NCBI RefSeq assembly: GCF_013035425.1
Contig: NZ_WQHX01000006.1
Coordinates: forward strand, 1 to 64,000
Length of the DNA stretch: 64,000 nt
From: Ruegeria arenilitoris
GTDB taxonomy: Bacteria; Pseudomonadota; Alphaproteobacteria; Rhodobacterales; Rhodobacteraceae
Reading direction: 5' to 3'
Part shown: positions 9,454 through 18,402 of the stretch, piece after piece
Layout of the letters: each line of letters begins with the position of its first letter
Position numbering within the stretch: the first letter of the stretch is position 1
The notes under the pieces: model-generated
Told to the model about the DNA's origin: nothing
The model's database searches: none
Seen by the model: only the letters and a program-made list of their open reading frames with translations
Program-made: the position numbers and the translations under genes

Positions 9454-10965
9454 TCAAGTACGAGGTTTCCGAACATTGATCGGGTTGGGTTGAGAAGATT
9501 TTATGGCTCTGTCCGTGATGAAACTTTCGGATTTTTTAATATCAGACGAAGTATTTACTTGGGCTCGCAGCACATAACCTGTAAGCGACCCGGCAATTAG
9601 CCAAGTCACAGGCGTTAGAGTCGCGTTGGGGATAAGATCAATAAGATTTGCAGCCGAGACCAACGTCAGACCAGCGGTTGCTAGCGGGATGTCTTGTATC
9701 TTTTTCCGTCTGTTCAGTGTTAGGAGCGGCAGAGTCAACAAACCAAAACGAGCGACGTAGCCAAACCAACCAAACATCCCTACAAATATCACCCACATCC
9801 CATCGGTGATAGCTGATGAATAGACACCGGTTTCCGGGTCGTAGCTTTCGTTACGACCCCAACCTCCCCATCCAAAGAAAGGTTTTTCCTCAGCGCGGGC
9901 AAGCAAAATGTCTTCGCTTGCAACTCTTACATCAAATGATTCGGCGCGTCGGGGACTTATCTGGGAGGCCAATTCTGAAACACTCTCCACGGGAACCCAG
10001 TCCAATCCACGTAGCATGGGATAGGTGAGAACGATTAGGGCCACGACTGATGCCGCACGCAACATCAAACGACTTGTTCCGAACATTATCAAAGGCATTA
10101 ATAGTACCGTAATGACCAGTGCCCCCAGCGACTTGACCAGAACTATGGTGATAAGCATCCAGCCGAGGAACAGCATCCATCTAAAAGAGTCGGTTGCTGC
10201 AAGCGAGCTGCTGCGCAACAGAGCGACACCAGAAAGAGTGGCCATCGACAAAAAAATGCTGACCCAAAGACCGTGTTGTAAAAAGACGATGGGGCGAAAA
10301 CCCCCACCACGGACATGCTGCAAGAAATCGTGAGGAAAATATCCATAGATCCACACGTTCAGCTGTGGGCTCATGCGTACTTCAAATAATGCCAGTAGGC
10401 TGTAAGCTAGTCCCGACATTGCCAAAACTACGAGCAGCACTTTGTGACCAGACTCGGTTGCTAGATACCTAGCTCCCAAAAAAAACGGGAGAATAGACAC
10501 CAGTGCCTCCAGACCTATTGAAAACCCATCGTAAACTCGCATGCCCGGTAGAGACACGGGACCGAATTGCAGTGGTTCTCCGTTCGTCAGAACTGTTGCA
10601 AATCCTGATGCAAACAGTACAAACAACAGCAAAATCAAGACCAATCTTGCTCCTGCGGACTCTTGTTTGCTCTTGCGGCTACTAGCTGGTTTGTTCAGAT
10701 GATCGGGCGAATTGTAGCTTCCCGAAGCCCATGTTGGTTTTGGTGGGCGTATCAGCAGACACATTATTGTCGCGCTGAGGGCCGGGATCAACGTCTTGTC
10801 CAATACAGGCAAAATTGGCAAATCGATCTGCGGTAGGCCAGGTAAAAGCAAGTAGCCCGCAATAATTGAAGCAGAAATCGCACTGGGCTTTTCAAGTACC
10901 TTAAACAGGACAACCACAACCAGTGGCCAAGAAAAAAGCACAATGTACGCGATTACGTTTGGCAT
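9454..10965 (-). CDS. Polytopic membrane protein, O-antigen polymerase/ligase-like (Wzy-like)
   Basis: A 503-aa protein with about ten to twelve hydrophobic segments and a large loop between the later helices, the usual plan of Wzy/WaaL-type proteins. After helix one there are short hydrophobic stretches, then a soluble patch (PPKPTWASGSYNSPDHL) and a longer periplasmic-like loop containing FFGWGGWGRNESYDPETG. The FFGWGG...R segment resembles the loop motif often seen in polymerases. These proteins join lipid-linked repeat units in the periplasm. Sequence identity within the group is poor, so polymerase versus ligase cannot be decided. GAGG lies 9 nt before the ATG. No Wzx flippase is present in the window. 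Confidence 0.7.
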   Translation of the reverse strand: MPNVIAYIVLFSWPLVVVVLFKVLEKPSAISASIIAGYLLLPGLPQIDLPILPVLDKTLIPALSATIMCLLIRPPKPTWASGSYNSPDHLNKPASSRKSKQESAGARLVLILLLFVLFASGFATVLTNGEPLQFGPVSLPGMRVYDGFSIGLEALVSILPFFLGARYLATESGHKVLLVVLAMSGLAYSLLALFEVRMSPQLNVWIYGYFPHDFLQHVRGGGFRPIVFLQHGLWVSIFLSMATLSGVALLRSSSLAATDSFRWMLFLGWMLITIVLVKSLGALVITVLLMPLIMFGTSRLMLRAASVVALIVLTYPMLRGLDWVPVESVSELASQISPRRAESFDVRVASEDILLARAEEKPFFGWGGWGRNESYDPETGVYSSAITDGMWVIFVGMFGWFGYVARFGLLTLPLLTLNRRKKIQDIPLATAGLTLVSAANLIDLIPNATLTPVTWLIAGSLTGYVLRAQVNTSSDIKKSESFITDRAIKSSQPNPINVRKPRT

Positions 10966-11054
10966 TGAGAATTGGCCTCAGAAAAAGGCTGTGCGTGTGG
11001 GTTCAGGACCAACAATTCCCTGAAACTGTTGGCTCGCAGAAAGACATATGCAGA

Positions 11055-11792
11055 TCAAATCCGCATCCTTTTGAATATGGCCTCGGGGATCGCCTTTATC
11101 ACGAACATTACAATGGCCCAAATCGGCTTGACGTAAACAATATTCTTTTTTTTACGTACGGCCCGCTCGATCGCATCAGCTACTTCGGAAGGTTGCGCGG
11201 TCAGTTTTTCAGGTAAATCCAATTCTTGGGTCATCTTGGTGTCGACAAAACCTGGTAATACAGTAACAACGTGAACACCTTTCTTTGCCATCCGGTTACG
11301 CAACCCGGACAGAAATGCCGTGAACCCGGCTTTGGCTGATCCGTAGATATAGTTAGTGGCCCGACCCCTTTCTCCTGCGACCGAACTGATACCAACCAGA
11401 GTGCCGGAGCCACGTCGCTCAAATCGGTTCGCTAACGCGCCCAAAATGTTGGCGGGGCCTTCAAAGTTGGACCGCATAACCAGAACAGCCGCGTTCGCGT
11501 CTTGCTCATCGTTTTCTTGCTGCCCGAGCAGTCCAACGGCGCAAACTACGATTTCTGGCGATGCAGGCAACGTTTCCACGAAACCATCGTGACTATCCAG
11601 ATCAACGACGTCGAATTCATGCAAAGTCACAGAAACTTGGTGCCGGATCTCCAGATCAGTTTTTGCTTTTTCAAGATCCTGAGCATTTCGCGCGGCCAAC
11701 TGGATTGGATGTCCCAGCGCGGCATAAGTATGGGCAACCGCCATCCCAATATCTGATCGGGCACCGAGGATTAGCACTGGTCCTTCGCTCAC
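11055..11792 (-). CDS. SDR reductase, DprE2-like (polyprenylphosphoryl-2-keto-ribose reductase)
   Basis: A 245-aa short-chain dehydrogenase: ILGARSDIGMAVA (cofactor), LLGQQENDEQDA region, GISSVAGERGRATN and YGSAKAGF with the catalytic Tyr and Lys. DprE2 in mycobacteria reduces the 2-keto intermediate to decaprenylphosphoryl-D-arabinose. The assignment is based on this fold plus a 4-bp overlap with a DprE1-like oxidase. The C-terminal hydrophobic stretch (IWAIVMFVIKAIP) may associate with the membrane, as in known DprE2 proteins. A different sugar-lipid specificity is possible. Confidence 0.75.
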   Translation of the reverse strand: MSEGPVLILGARSDIGMAVAHTYAALGHPIQLAARNAQDLEKAKTDLEIRHQVSVTLHEFDVVDLDSHDGFVETLPASPEIVVCAVGLLGQQENDEQDANAAVLVMRSNFEGPANILGALANRFERRGSGTLVGISSVAGERGRATNYIYGSAKAGFTAFLSGLRNRMAKKGVHVVTVLPGFVDTKMTQELDLPEKLTAQPSEVADAIERAVRKKKNIVYVKPIWAIVMFVIKAIPEAIFKRMRI

Positions 11793-13114
11793 AGCATCAG
11801 CCTTTCAGATTGCATCGAGGAAAACTGTTTGTTGACGCCGGTCCGTTCCCGCATGGCAGAAAAATTTGCGACCCGAACTTCGTCCATGTCCTTAAGATCC
11901 TGGGCTGCGAGACAGCTATCTTTCGCCAAATAAACCCGACCGGCATAGTCTGCTGTCATCTGACCAAGTTTACTTACTAACGCGATCGATTTTTCGGACA
12001 CCGGGAAGTCCAACGCCAGAGTGTATCCTTCCATCGGAAAGGAGAATCGACTTTCCTGTACCCCGAACCGTTTCAGCACTGCAAGAAAGGAGCCTTGTCC
12101 AGCTTCGGAAATCTCAGTCAACATGTCGTTCAGACCTGTTCTGGCCTGATCCAAGGGTATGACACACTGGAATTGTGCCAAGCCTTTGCGCCCGTATATC
12201 CTGTTCCAGTTCTGAATTGAATCCAGCGGATAGAAGTAGCTGTTCCAATTGACGTAACTGGTCCTATCGCTTCGAGAGCCGTTCCAGTAGTAAAGTGCAT
12301 TGAATGCTCGCACCGAATATCGGTTCAAACAGAATCCCGGAAGGTTAAAAGGAACGTTTAGCTTTTGCTTGGCAACAGTCGGGTAGGGCGTCGCGCGGCA
12401 CTTTTCAGGAATTTCCGAGTGCGATGCATGCTCGCCCAGCATAACCAGCGAGCGGCCCATATTCTCGCCTTTGCTCAAGCAGTCTATCCACGCCACCGAA
12501 TAAGTCGCGTCCAGAGCTTCTTCGAACAAGTCAATCGCGGCGTCCAGATTTGGCGCAGCATGCGTTGTTTGTCTTATCCATCCAGTTTCGACTGGGCGTA
12601 GCCGACAGGCGACCCTGATGATTACTCCCGTCAGACCCATCCCACCAATGGTCCACTCGAACAATTCAGAGTTTTCTGTGCGCGAGCACCTCGTTACTTC
12701 GCCATCAGTTCCGACGACATCCAGCCAATCGACAAAACTGCCAAATGAACCATCGATGTGGTGATTTTTTCCATGTACGTCGGCGGCTACCATACCGCCC
12801 AATGTTACAAAACGCGTGCCGGGGGTCACTGCAGGAAACCATCCCTGCGGCAGAAAGGCGGAAATTACGTCAGACAATAGCACGCCCGCTTCGGCAATGA
12901 GTTGGCCGGTTTCAGGATCAAACCCCAGCATGTGATTAAAGCTGCGCATGTCGATTGTATTGGTTCGGCTTAGCGCGCTGTCGCCATAAGCGCGACCGTT
13001 TCCGCGGGCAATTGCACTAGACGCAATTACCGCGTCTTTCAATGCTGCTTTGTCCCGTGGCTTTTGCACATTGCAATCTTCCACGGGGTGATTGCCCCAG
13101 CCAGAAAGTTTCAT
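11789..13114 (-). CDS. FAD-linked oxidase, DprE1-like (polyprenylphosphoryl-ribose oxidase)
   Basis: A 441-aa FAD oxidoreductase of the vanillyl-alcohol-oxidase fold. ARGNGRAYGDSAL near residue 40 and VTLGGMVAADVHGKNHH near residue 110 form the flavin site, and the start SGWGNHPVEDC is the DprE1-type opening. DprE1 oxidises the 2-OH of decaprenylphosphoryl-ribose, first half of the epimerisation to arabinose. Overlap by 4 bp on both sides with the gtrA and dprE2-like genes and the HAD-UbiA fusion upstream make the arabinose-lipid route the best reading. Substrate not proven. Confidence 0.8.
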   Translation of the reverse strand: MKLSGWGNHPVEDCNVQKPRDKAALKDAVIASSAIARGNGRAYGDSALSRTNTIDMRSFNHMLGFDPETGQLIAEAGVLLSDVISAFLPQGWFPAVTPGTRFVTLGGMVAADVHGKNHHIDGSFGSFVDWLDVVGTDGEVTRCSRTENSELFEWTIGGMGLTGVIIRVACRLRPVETGWIRQTTHAAPNLDAAIDLFEEALDATYSVAWIDCLSKGENMGRSLVMLGEHASHSEIPEKCRATPYPTVAKQKLNVPFNLPGFCLNRYSVRAFNALYYWNGSRSDRTSYVNWNSYFYPLDSIQNWNRIYGRKGLAQFQCVIPLDQARTGLNDMLTEISEAGQGSFLAVLKRFGVQESRFSFPMEGYTLALDFPVSEKSIALVSKLGQMTADYAGRVYLAKDSCLAAQDLKDMDEVRVANFSAMRERTGVNKQFSSMQSERLML

Positions 13115-13536
13115 CTAGCTTCTCCGATTGTCAGTGCGGAATCCGTGAATACAAAGCGACGATCGAGGTTGAACTTCACGATGTAGCCGACTGTCAGTCC
13201 TAATACCGCACCCAACTCTCGCATGAGATCTGTACGCCAGATCAACCAGAACCCCGCTTCCGTACCCCAGAAGATTGCTGTCGTCAGAATTCCCATCGCT
13301 GTATAGGCTGAAAATTTGCGACTGTGGTCAATAACCCCTTGGCCAAGATCGTAGAATATCCAGCGTTTATCGAGGATGTATTTAAGGACGAGACCAACCC
13401 CAGTGCCAACCAACAGCGCAGGGATCAACGCGTCGTCACTGATTATGGCGAACACCACGCGCTGAGCTCCAAGATTTGCCACAGTCGCCAGTACTGCAAA
13501 CAGCGAATAGCGCAGTAAGAGAGTTCGAAACGTCAC
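13111..13536 (-). CDS. GtrA-family membrane protein
   Basis: A 141-aa protein with four hydrophobic helices, beginning LLRYSLFAVLATVANLGAQRVVF and ending LDRRFVFTDS, the typical GtrA pattern (R-Y-x...G...N...Y-x-W...FxxxRxxVF). GtrA members are thought to move polyprenyl-phosphate sugars across the inner membrane; in actinobacteria a GtrA protein acts with the arabinose-lipid pathway. Here it lies between the UbiA and DprE1-like genes with 4-bp overlaps, which supports a flippase or accessory role for the lipid-linked sugar. Confidence 0.85.
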   Translation of the reverse strand: MTFRTLLLRYSLFAVLATVANLGAQRVVFAIISDDALIPALLVGTGVGLVLKYILDKRWIFYDLGQGVIDHSRKFSAYTAMGILTTAIFWGTEAGFWLIWRTDLMRELGAVLGLTVGYIVKFNLDRRFVFTDSALTIGEAR

Positions 13537-14996
13537 AGCACGGTTCCCCCGAACGCGAGCACCGCGACAAAGACAAAGCAGAGTTGGCTTGTCCTGTCTC
13601 GCGCCGCAAACACGATGGGATCATCATGCATGTGGCCCCGGTGGGTAATCATGATGATGCGGCTGATCCAGTACAACAGGATCGGACAAATTCCCCACAA
13701 GACGATTGGTTGTGCGTAAAGCTCAACCACACTGGGTGAGTTCAGATAAAGGGCTAAAACCAGCACTGCAAGATAACCTGCCGCGATCGCCATCTGAGTC
13801 ATCAACGGCAGATCGTCGACATGGTAGCCACGTCCAGTTGCCCCGAGCTTGCCGCGCGCGGCACTGTCAACAAGTTCCGCCTGCCTTTTGACTGCGGCAA
13901 GCGAGAAGAATAGAAAAATAGAGAACGCCAACAGCCAGACGGACAATACGATTTGTGTCGCGACGGCCCCGGCGATTATCCGTAGGGTATAAAGCCCTGC
14001 GAGTGTACAAACATCTACAATGAGTTTCCGTTTGAGCGAAATAGAATACGCTGTGGTAATGCTGAAATACACAAGCATGACAGCAAAAAAGGCCCATCCT
14101 GTAAACGCAGCGACCAAATATCCTCCAAACAGCAGCCCGATGGCCATCCAAATCCCGTGAGAAACGGGAATGCTGCCTGACGCAAAGGGTCTGTTACGTT
14201 TTCTTGGGTGCGCGCGATCAGCTTTCAGGTCCAGTAGATCGTTGACCACATAAACACTGGAGGCAATCAGGCAAAAAGAGATAAAGGCTAGAAGGCTGTG
14301 TACCAAAACGCCCGTCGCGAAATTATGCGCTGCGATCATAGGCAGGAACACCAGTATGTTTTTTAACCACTGATGAGGGCGCAGCGCCTTAAGATAGGAA
14401 TTTGGCGAAACCCCCTTGGTGGTTAAATGTTCCGCTTCGCAATCCAATTTGTCGACGCCACGGCGCACGGATTGCGGCGCGTTGACTGTAACCGCTTTCT
14501 TGGCCTTTGCCCAGATTTTCAAATCTGCCCGGCTGTCTCCCAAATAAGTGTAGCTGTGATCGCCATATTGCTGTTCCAGAAATTGGGCCTTTTTATCGCC
14601 TTTCAGGTTTACATCCCCGTTCGATCCATGAACCTCGTCAAAAAGGCCCAAATGATCCGCGATCTGATCCGCGATCCTTTGATTCGAAGCGGTAACAAGT
14701 GCCGTCCGGCGTCCTGCATCTCGCCAAGACCTGATGTAGTCGACGACAGCCTGATTATAGGGCAACGCGTTTGCATCCACCTTAGCGGTTCTTTGTAGGC
14801 TTGCTTTCAATGCCGCTCGCCCTCGAACAAGCGCCGCTGGGGCTGTAAATATTGTGCGCCAGTCTTGAGCCAACGAGGACCAGAAGGTTTCATGCAGCAT
14901 ATCGGACGCAATAAGGGTCCCGTCCAGATCGACAACCAGGACTGGGTCGGCGACTTGCATCGCCTGTTCGTCTGTCAAGGTAGCTTGATCTGACAC
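13533..14996 (-). CDS. HAD phosphatase - UbiA prenyltransferase fusion (polyprenyl-phosphate phosphoribosyltransferase type)
   Basis: Two domains in 487 aa. Residues ~17-190 are a HAD hydrolase: VVDLDGT (nucleophile Asp23, acid/base Asp25), TASN and YLGDSRADLKI (motif III). Residues ~200-487 are a UbiA-type integral membrane transferase with N252-D-L-L-D-L-K-A-D260 and a later DVCTLAGLYTLRIIAGA segment. In mycobacteria a UbiA protein joins PRPP to decaprenyl phosphate and a separate phosphatase removes the 5-phosphate. This fusion could do both steps. It sits 3 bp after galE and overlaps gtrA. The pathway assignment is from context. Confidence 0.85.
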   Translation of the reverse strand: MSDQATLTDEQAMQVADPVLVVDLDGTLIASDMLHETFWSSLAQDWRTIFTAPAALVRGRAALKASLQRTAKVDANALPYNQAVVDYIRSWRDAGRRTALVTASNQRIADQIADHLGLFDEVHGSNGDVNLKGDKKAQFLEQQYGDHSYTYLGDSRADLKIWAKAKKAVTVNAPQSVRRGVDKLDCEAEHLTTKGVSPNSYLKALRPHQWLKNILVFLPMIAAHNFATGVLVHSLLAFISFCLIASSVYVVNDLLDLKADRAHPRKRNRPFASGSIPVSHGIWMAIGLLFGGYLVAAFTGWAFFAVMLVYFSITTAYSISLKRKLIVDVCTLAGLYTLRIIAGAVATQIVLSVWLLAFSIFLFFSLAAVKRQAELVDSAARGKLGATGRGYHVDDLPLMTQMAIAAGYLAVLVLALYLNSPSVVELYAQPIVLWGICPILLYWISRIIMITHRGHMHDDPIVFAARDRTSQLCFVFVAVLAFGGTVL

Positions 14997-14999
14997 CTG

Positions 15000-16019
15000 C
15001 TAAGCCTCCTTAATAAACTGCCAATTGCCCGCGCACATGTCATCCAGGCCAAGCTGCGCTTCGAACCCCAGCAATTTTCTAGCCAAATCTGTCGCGGCGC
15101 AGGATACTGCCGGGTCGCCAGGGCGGCGGTTTGTTATTTCATAAGGAATATGTTGGCCAGACGCGCGTTCATAGGCTTTGACGACATCAAGAACACTGTA
15201 GCCTGTACCTGTCCCCAGATTGACACAGTGGTTGCCTCTACCTGCAAATAGCGCGTCTAGTGAAAGAACATGACCGTGCGCCAAATCCTGGACATGGATA
15301 TAGTCACGAACACCGGTTCCATCTGCAGTTGGATAGTCACCACCATAAACAGTGAGCGATGGGATTAGTCCTAACGCTACTCGGGCGATGACTGGTACCA
15401 GGTTGGTCGGCGGTTGACTGGGGTCTTCGCCGATCAGTCCTGATGGATGCGCGCCTACGGGATTGAAATACCGAAGAATGCCGACCTGCAAAACTTGGTC
15501 TGCCGCAGACAGGCTGGTCAAAAACTCTTCACCGACCAGCTTTGTCTGCGCGTATACGCTTTGCGGGGAAGGACGCGAATCTTCGCGTATGGGCATTTCC
15601 GCAGGTTCGCCATAAATCGCAGCGCTGGAAGAAAACACCATTTTTTCAACGCCGGTCGCCTTCATGACTGAAGCGATGTTGAAAAGTCCTCGGCAGTTGG
15701 TTTCGTAATAACCCAGCGGATCAGCCTGACCTTCCGGTACGCTTTTCAGAGCTGCAAAGTGAACCACGGCATCAAAACGTTCTGAATCGAAGACCTGAGA
15801 GACGTCCTTTTCAGAACGAATATCGCAATCGTAAACTGTGGTAGGAGCGTTTACAATCTGAGCCAACCGATCCGGCACATCACGGCGCGCATTCGCAAAG
15901 TTGTCGAGAATGGCGACCGAATAACCGGCCCTAACCAGTGCGACATAGGTATGCGAACCAATAAAGCCGGCACCACCGGTCAACAATATTCGCCGAGTCT
16001 GTATTAGATGTTGTGTCAT
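15000..16019 (-). CDS. galE: UDP-glucose 4-epimerase
   Basis: A 339-aa SDR enzyme interconverting UDP-glucose and UDP-galactose. [18 protein letters not shown] is the NAD site, FSSSAAIYG carries the catalytic Ser, and YAQTKLVGEE the Tyr/Lys pair. RYFNPVGAHPSGLIGEDP, VYGGDYPTADGTGVRDYIHVQDLA and NLGTGTGYSV are typical. The ATG at 16019 lies in ATGA shared with the stop of the upstream glycosyltransferase, which decides the start; an ATG 15 bp upstream is in frame but less likely. It would provide UDP-galactose for the polymer. Confidence 0.95.
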   Translation of the reverse strand: MTQHLIQTRRILLTGGAGFIGSHTYVALVRAGYSVAILDNFANARRDVPDRLAQIVNAPTTVYDCDIRSEKDVSQVFDSERFDAVVHFAALKSVPEGQADPLGYYETNCRGLFNIASVMKATGVEKMVFSSSAAIYGEPAEMPIREDSRPSPQSVYAQTKLVGEEFLTSLSAADQVLQVGILRYFNPVGAHPSGLIGEDPSQPPTNLVPVIARVALGLIPSLTVYGGDYPTADGTGVRDYIHVQDLAHGHVLSLDALFAGRGNHCVNLGTGTGYSVLDVVKAYERASGQHIPYEITNRRPGDPAVSCAATDLARKLLGFEAQLGLDDMCAGNWQFIKEA

Positions 16020-16900
16020 CTCCCACGAACCCATTCTGACGACCCTGGTCGCAGGCGGACCAGAGTTTGAATTGTCGCATAAACCAAAAATCCGATCGGG
16101 ACCTGAACCATCAGGTGAAGCAAGTTGGATAGAGATATTTTTTGCGCGTTTTCATTTCTTATAAGTTCTGGGTAGAGACGACGGATTTCCGCAACGCCAG
16201 CATCCTGCCGACACCGAACCCTGACCAGATTACGCATCCCTTCGACCATGGGCCAGTGATATCGAGCAGCAACTTCAATGCGTTCTTCTGGAGCAAAGTT
16301 CAACCTTACGAAGGTGTCGTCTGATATGACAGCTGGGAATTGCCCCCACCTTTTACGTCCTGCGGCATTGGCCGAGAATAATCCAGCTCCTACGGCGCCG
16401 TTCTGCACGAATGGTAATCGCACCCAAAATTCGGCATAACGTTTCGTTATCCACGTGCTCGGTGGCACCACCTGTATTGTTCCCGTCGCGTATATAGGAT
16501 GTTGTTGGCTTAACGCCGCACGCAATTGACCGAGCATTTCAGGGTCACATCGTACGTCTGCGTCCAAGTAAATACGGTTATTCCCAATTGCCGCGTCGTC
16601 GCCCTGATTAAAGGCATTTGGCTTTCCCGCGCGGGAGATTTTGAGCAGGACAAGACGCCAATTGCGTTCTTCAAATGCAGTTTTCATTGAAAAAACGACG
16701 TCTTCAGTGCGATCCGTACATGCATTTGCCGCAACTATGACCTCAACGAGCCCAGCTGAGTTATCCTGTTCCAATAACGCCTCCAAGCAATCCGCGATGT
16801 AGTCCTCTTCGTTATGGGCGGCGATTATGACGCTGAGAAAATCATGTTGGACAGTGTCAGTTTGAATATTTCCAGACAATATGTGGCATTCTGTCGTCAT
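16016..16900 (-). CDS. Family 2 glycosyltransferase
   Basis: A 294-aa GT-A fold transferase: LSVIIAAHNEEDYIADCLEALLEQ, VIVAANACTDRTEDVV and YLDADVRCDPEML (metal-binding DxD-like). The C-terminal part has a hydrophobic segment (LLHLMVQVPIGFLVYATIQTL region), so it may be membrane-associated. It transfers an unknown sugar during repeat-unit assembly. Separated by 2 bp from the GT26 gene upstream and overlapping galE by 4 bp. Confidence 0.9.
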   Translation of the reverse strand: MTTECHILSGNIQTDTVQHDFLSVIIAAHNEEDYIADCLEALLEQDNSAGLVEVIVAANACTDRTEDVVFSMKTAFEERNWRLVLLKISRAGKPNAFNQGDDAAIGNNRIYLDADVRCDPEMLGQLRAALSQQHPIYATGTIQVVPPSTWITKRYAEFWVRLPFVQNGAVGAGLFSANAAGRKRWGQFPAVISDDTFVRLNFAPEERIEVAARYHWPMVEGMRNLVRVRCRQDAGVAEIRRLYPELIRNENAQKISLSNLLHLMVQVPIGFLVYATIQTLVRLRPGSSEWVRGR

Positions 16901-16902
16901 GA

Positions 16903-17709
16903 TTAATTTCCGGAAAGCGGATCATGGTACAGTCCCATCTTTTGTTTAAGCAACGCCCATAGAACCGGCGGATCGTCCACAAGATAGCGCCGCCAGCGTT
17001 GACGTGGCTCTTTCATAAGACGGTAAAACCACTCCAAACCCATTTTTGTGACCCATGGGGCAGGCCGAGGAAGCGTTCCCGCCTCATAGTCAATTGTTCC
17101 GCCTAACGGCAGAAATAACCGAACGTTTGGCATCCGATCTCTGTAGTTGATAATGAACTTTTCCTGACGTCCACCACCTAATCCAACCAGCAAGACCGTC
17201 GCGCCCGATGCGTTGATGCAATCGATAATCCGGTCGACCTCCTCTGGGTCTTGCTCATAGTCGAAAGCCGGAGCATCGGTGCCCACAATGATTTTTCTTC
17301 CTGTCTTTGCGTTGATTTTATCAGCTGCGATTTCGGCAACGCCTGGTTTGCCGCCGCATAAAAAAACGGTGACGTCGGGATTGTCTTTATGGTGCATGTA
17401 AAACTTTGGGAAGTAGTCTGATCCGGACACCCGCTCGCGAACTGGTGTGCCCATAAGGCGCAAAGCGAAGTATAAAATCTGGCTGTCGCAAGTAACTACA
17501 TCGAACTTTTTGAAAACGTGTAGAAAATCCGTATCTCGCTGCAGCTTCGCTACCATGTCGGTGTGAAGCGTAAGAATCGTGCCCTGTGTAAAGTTGGAAA
17601 CCAAGTCGGTCATGTCCACGTCGTGGACGTAAATATTCAGCAGATCAACACGCGGAAGTGCGGGATTTTCAGCTGAGTTTGCAACGTTTGGTACACCGGA
17701 AATAATCAT
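16903..17709 (-). CDS. WecB/TagA/CpsF-family (GT26) glycosyltransferase
   Basis: A 268-aa enzyme of the family that transfers a sugar (often ManNAc or ManNAcA, or glucose) to the lipid-linked first sugar. Family marks: VTCDSQILYFALRLMG, RVSGSDYFPKF, VFLCGGKPGVAE, LLVGLGGGRQEKFI and LPLGGTIDYEAGTLPRAP near-match LPRPAPWVTKMGLEWFYRL. The start ATG 17709 follows GGAG at good spacing; an in-frame ATG at 17778 adds 23 unlike residues. First gene of the tightly packed minus-strand operon running down to 11055. Confidence 0.9.
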   Translation of the reverse strand: MIISGVPNVANSAENPALPRVDLLNIYVHDVDMTDLVSNFTQGTILTLHTDMVAKLQRDTDFLHVFKKFDVVTCDSQILYFALRLMGTPVRERVSGSDYFPKFYMHHKDNPDVTVFLCGGKPGVAEIAADKINAKTGRKIIVGTDAPAFDYEQDPEEVDRIIDCINASGATVLLVGLGGGRQEKFIINYRDRMPNVRLFLPLGGTIDYEAGTLPRPAPWVTKMGLEWFYRLMKEPRQRWRRYLVDDPPVLWALLKQKMGLYHDPLSGN

Positions 17710-18189
17710 TTCGCATCTCCGGGCAGAGTTCCAAAGTTTACCTTGCAAGGGCGAGAGCGAGCCTGTGGGTCGTTCCATGGAAACGTCACCGCATGAATAT
17801 TTGCGTCTGCCGGCAACTTAGTGGCAAAAATTCCGATAGTTTTGGTCTCCATCATCACAGGGTTCATATTACCATTTAACCTAAAACTACATCACTGGAG
17901 CACGGGCGTCTGCAAAGCGAAACACTCAGAGCGTCAAAACTGTCAAACTACTAGCTTGTCCCGTTAACTTGGAATCTGGAAAACCGATAATCCACCTTTT
18001 GTCTACACATCAAGGCATGGATGGCAAAAGCTAATTTGACACACAGCTTAACCCCAACTGTTCCTGCGATCGGAACGTGAACATTTTAGTTTAAGTGCCG
18101 GTATTGTCCGGGTTTCAGCAACAGTGGGGATTTTTACTATTACGGAGGAATTTCGCGTGTCCATGTGAAGGACCGCGACGCTGCCGGGA
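17710..18189. other. 480-bp intergenic region, promoter side of the minus-strand operon
   Basis: No gene with coding character on either strand. It must hold the promoter of the GT26-to-dprE2 operon. The short repeat GTCAAAACTGTCAAACTA around 17934 was noticed, but no clear operator or -35/-10 pair could be fixed. Confidence 0.4.
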
Positions 18190-18402
18190 TTAGGTGTCAG
18201 TTCTAGCCAGAGGAGCAGAAACGTCTGAGCAGGAATTCTTTGGCGAGCGATACGCGATGATCAAAGCACAAGCCAGCATGCCAGCAGCGCCTATCGCTGC
18301 ATAAATTAAAAGGGCTATCCAAATTGACGTACCCATAATCAAACCAATCCCAGCCGCGAGTGCACCAATTAGCATACCTGAAAGAACCAGCCCAGCCATC
18401 AT
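18190..18402 (-). CDS. Small two-helix membrane protein, paralog of the one at 3213-3422
   Basis: A 70-aa protein with two hydrophobic helices around TSIWIALLIYAAIGAAG and a polar C-terminal tail. ATG 18402 has GGAG 8 nt upstream; the in-frame ATG at 18444 has no such site and would add 14 polar residues. With the 18402 start the protein aligns position for position with the 69-aa protein at 3213-3422. No family recognised. It lies between the two divergently transcribed polysaccharide operons. Confidence 0.6.
   Translation of the reverse strand: MMAGLVLSGMLIGALAAGIGLIMGTSIWIALLIYAAIGAAGMLACALIIAYRSPKNSCSDVSAPLARTDT

Noticed and set aside
9266-9457. 63-codon minus-strand frame starting at a TTG that overlaps the Wzy-like stop
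   Set aside because: The overlap is suggestive, but there is no ribosome binding site, no hydrophobic segment and no motif, and a strong hairpin lies inside it.
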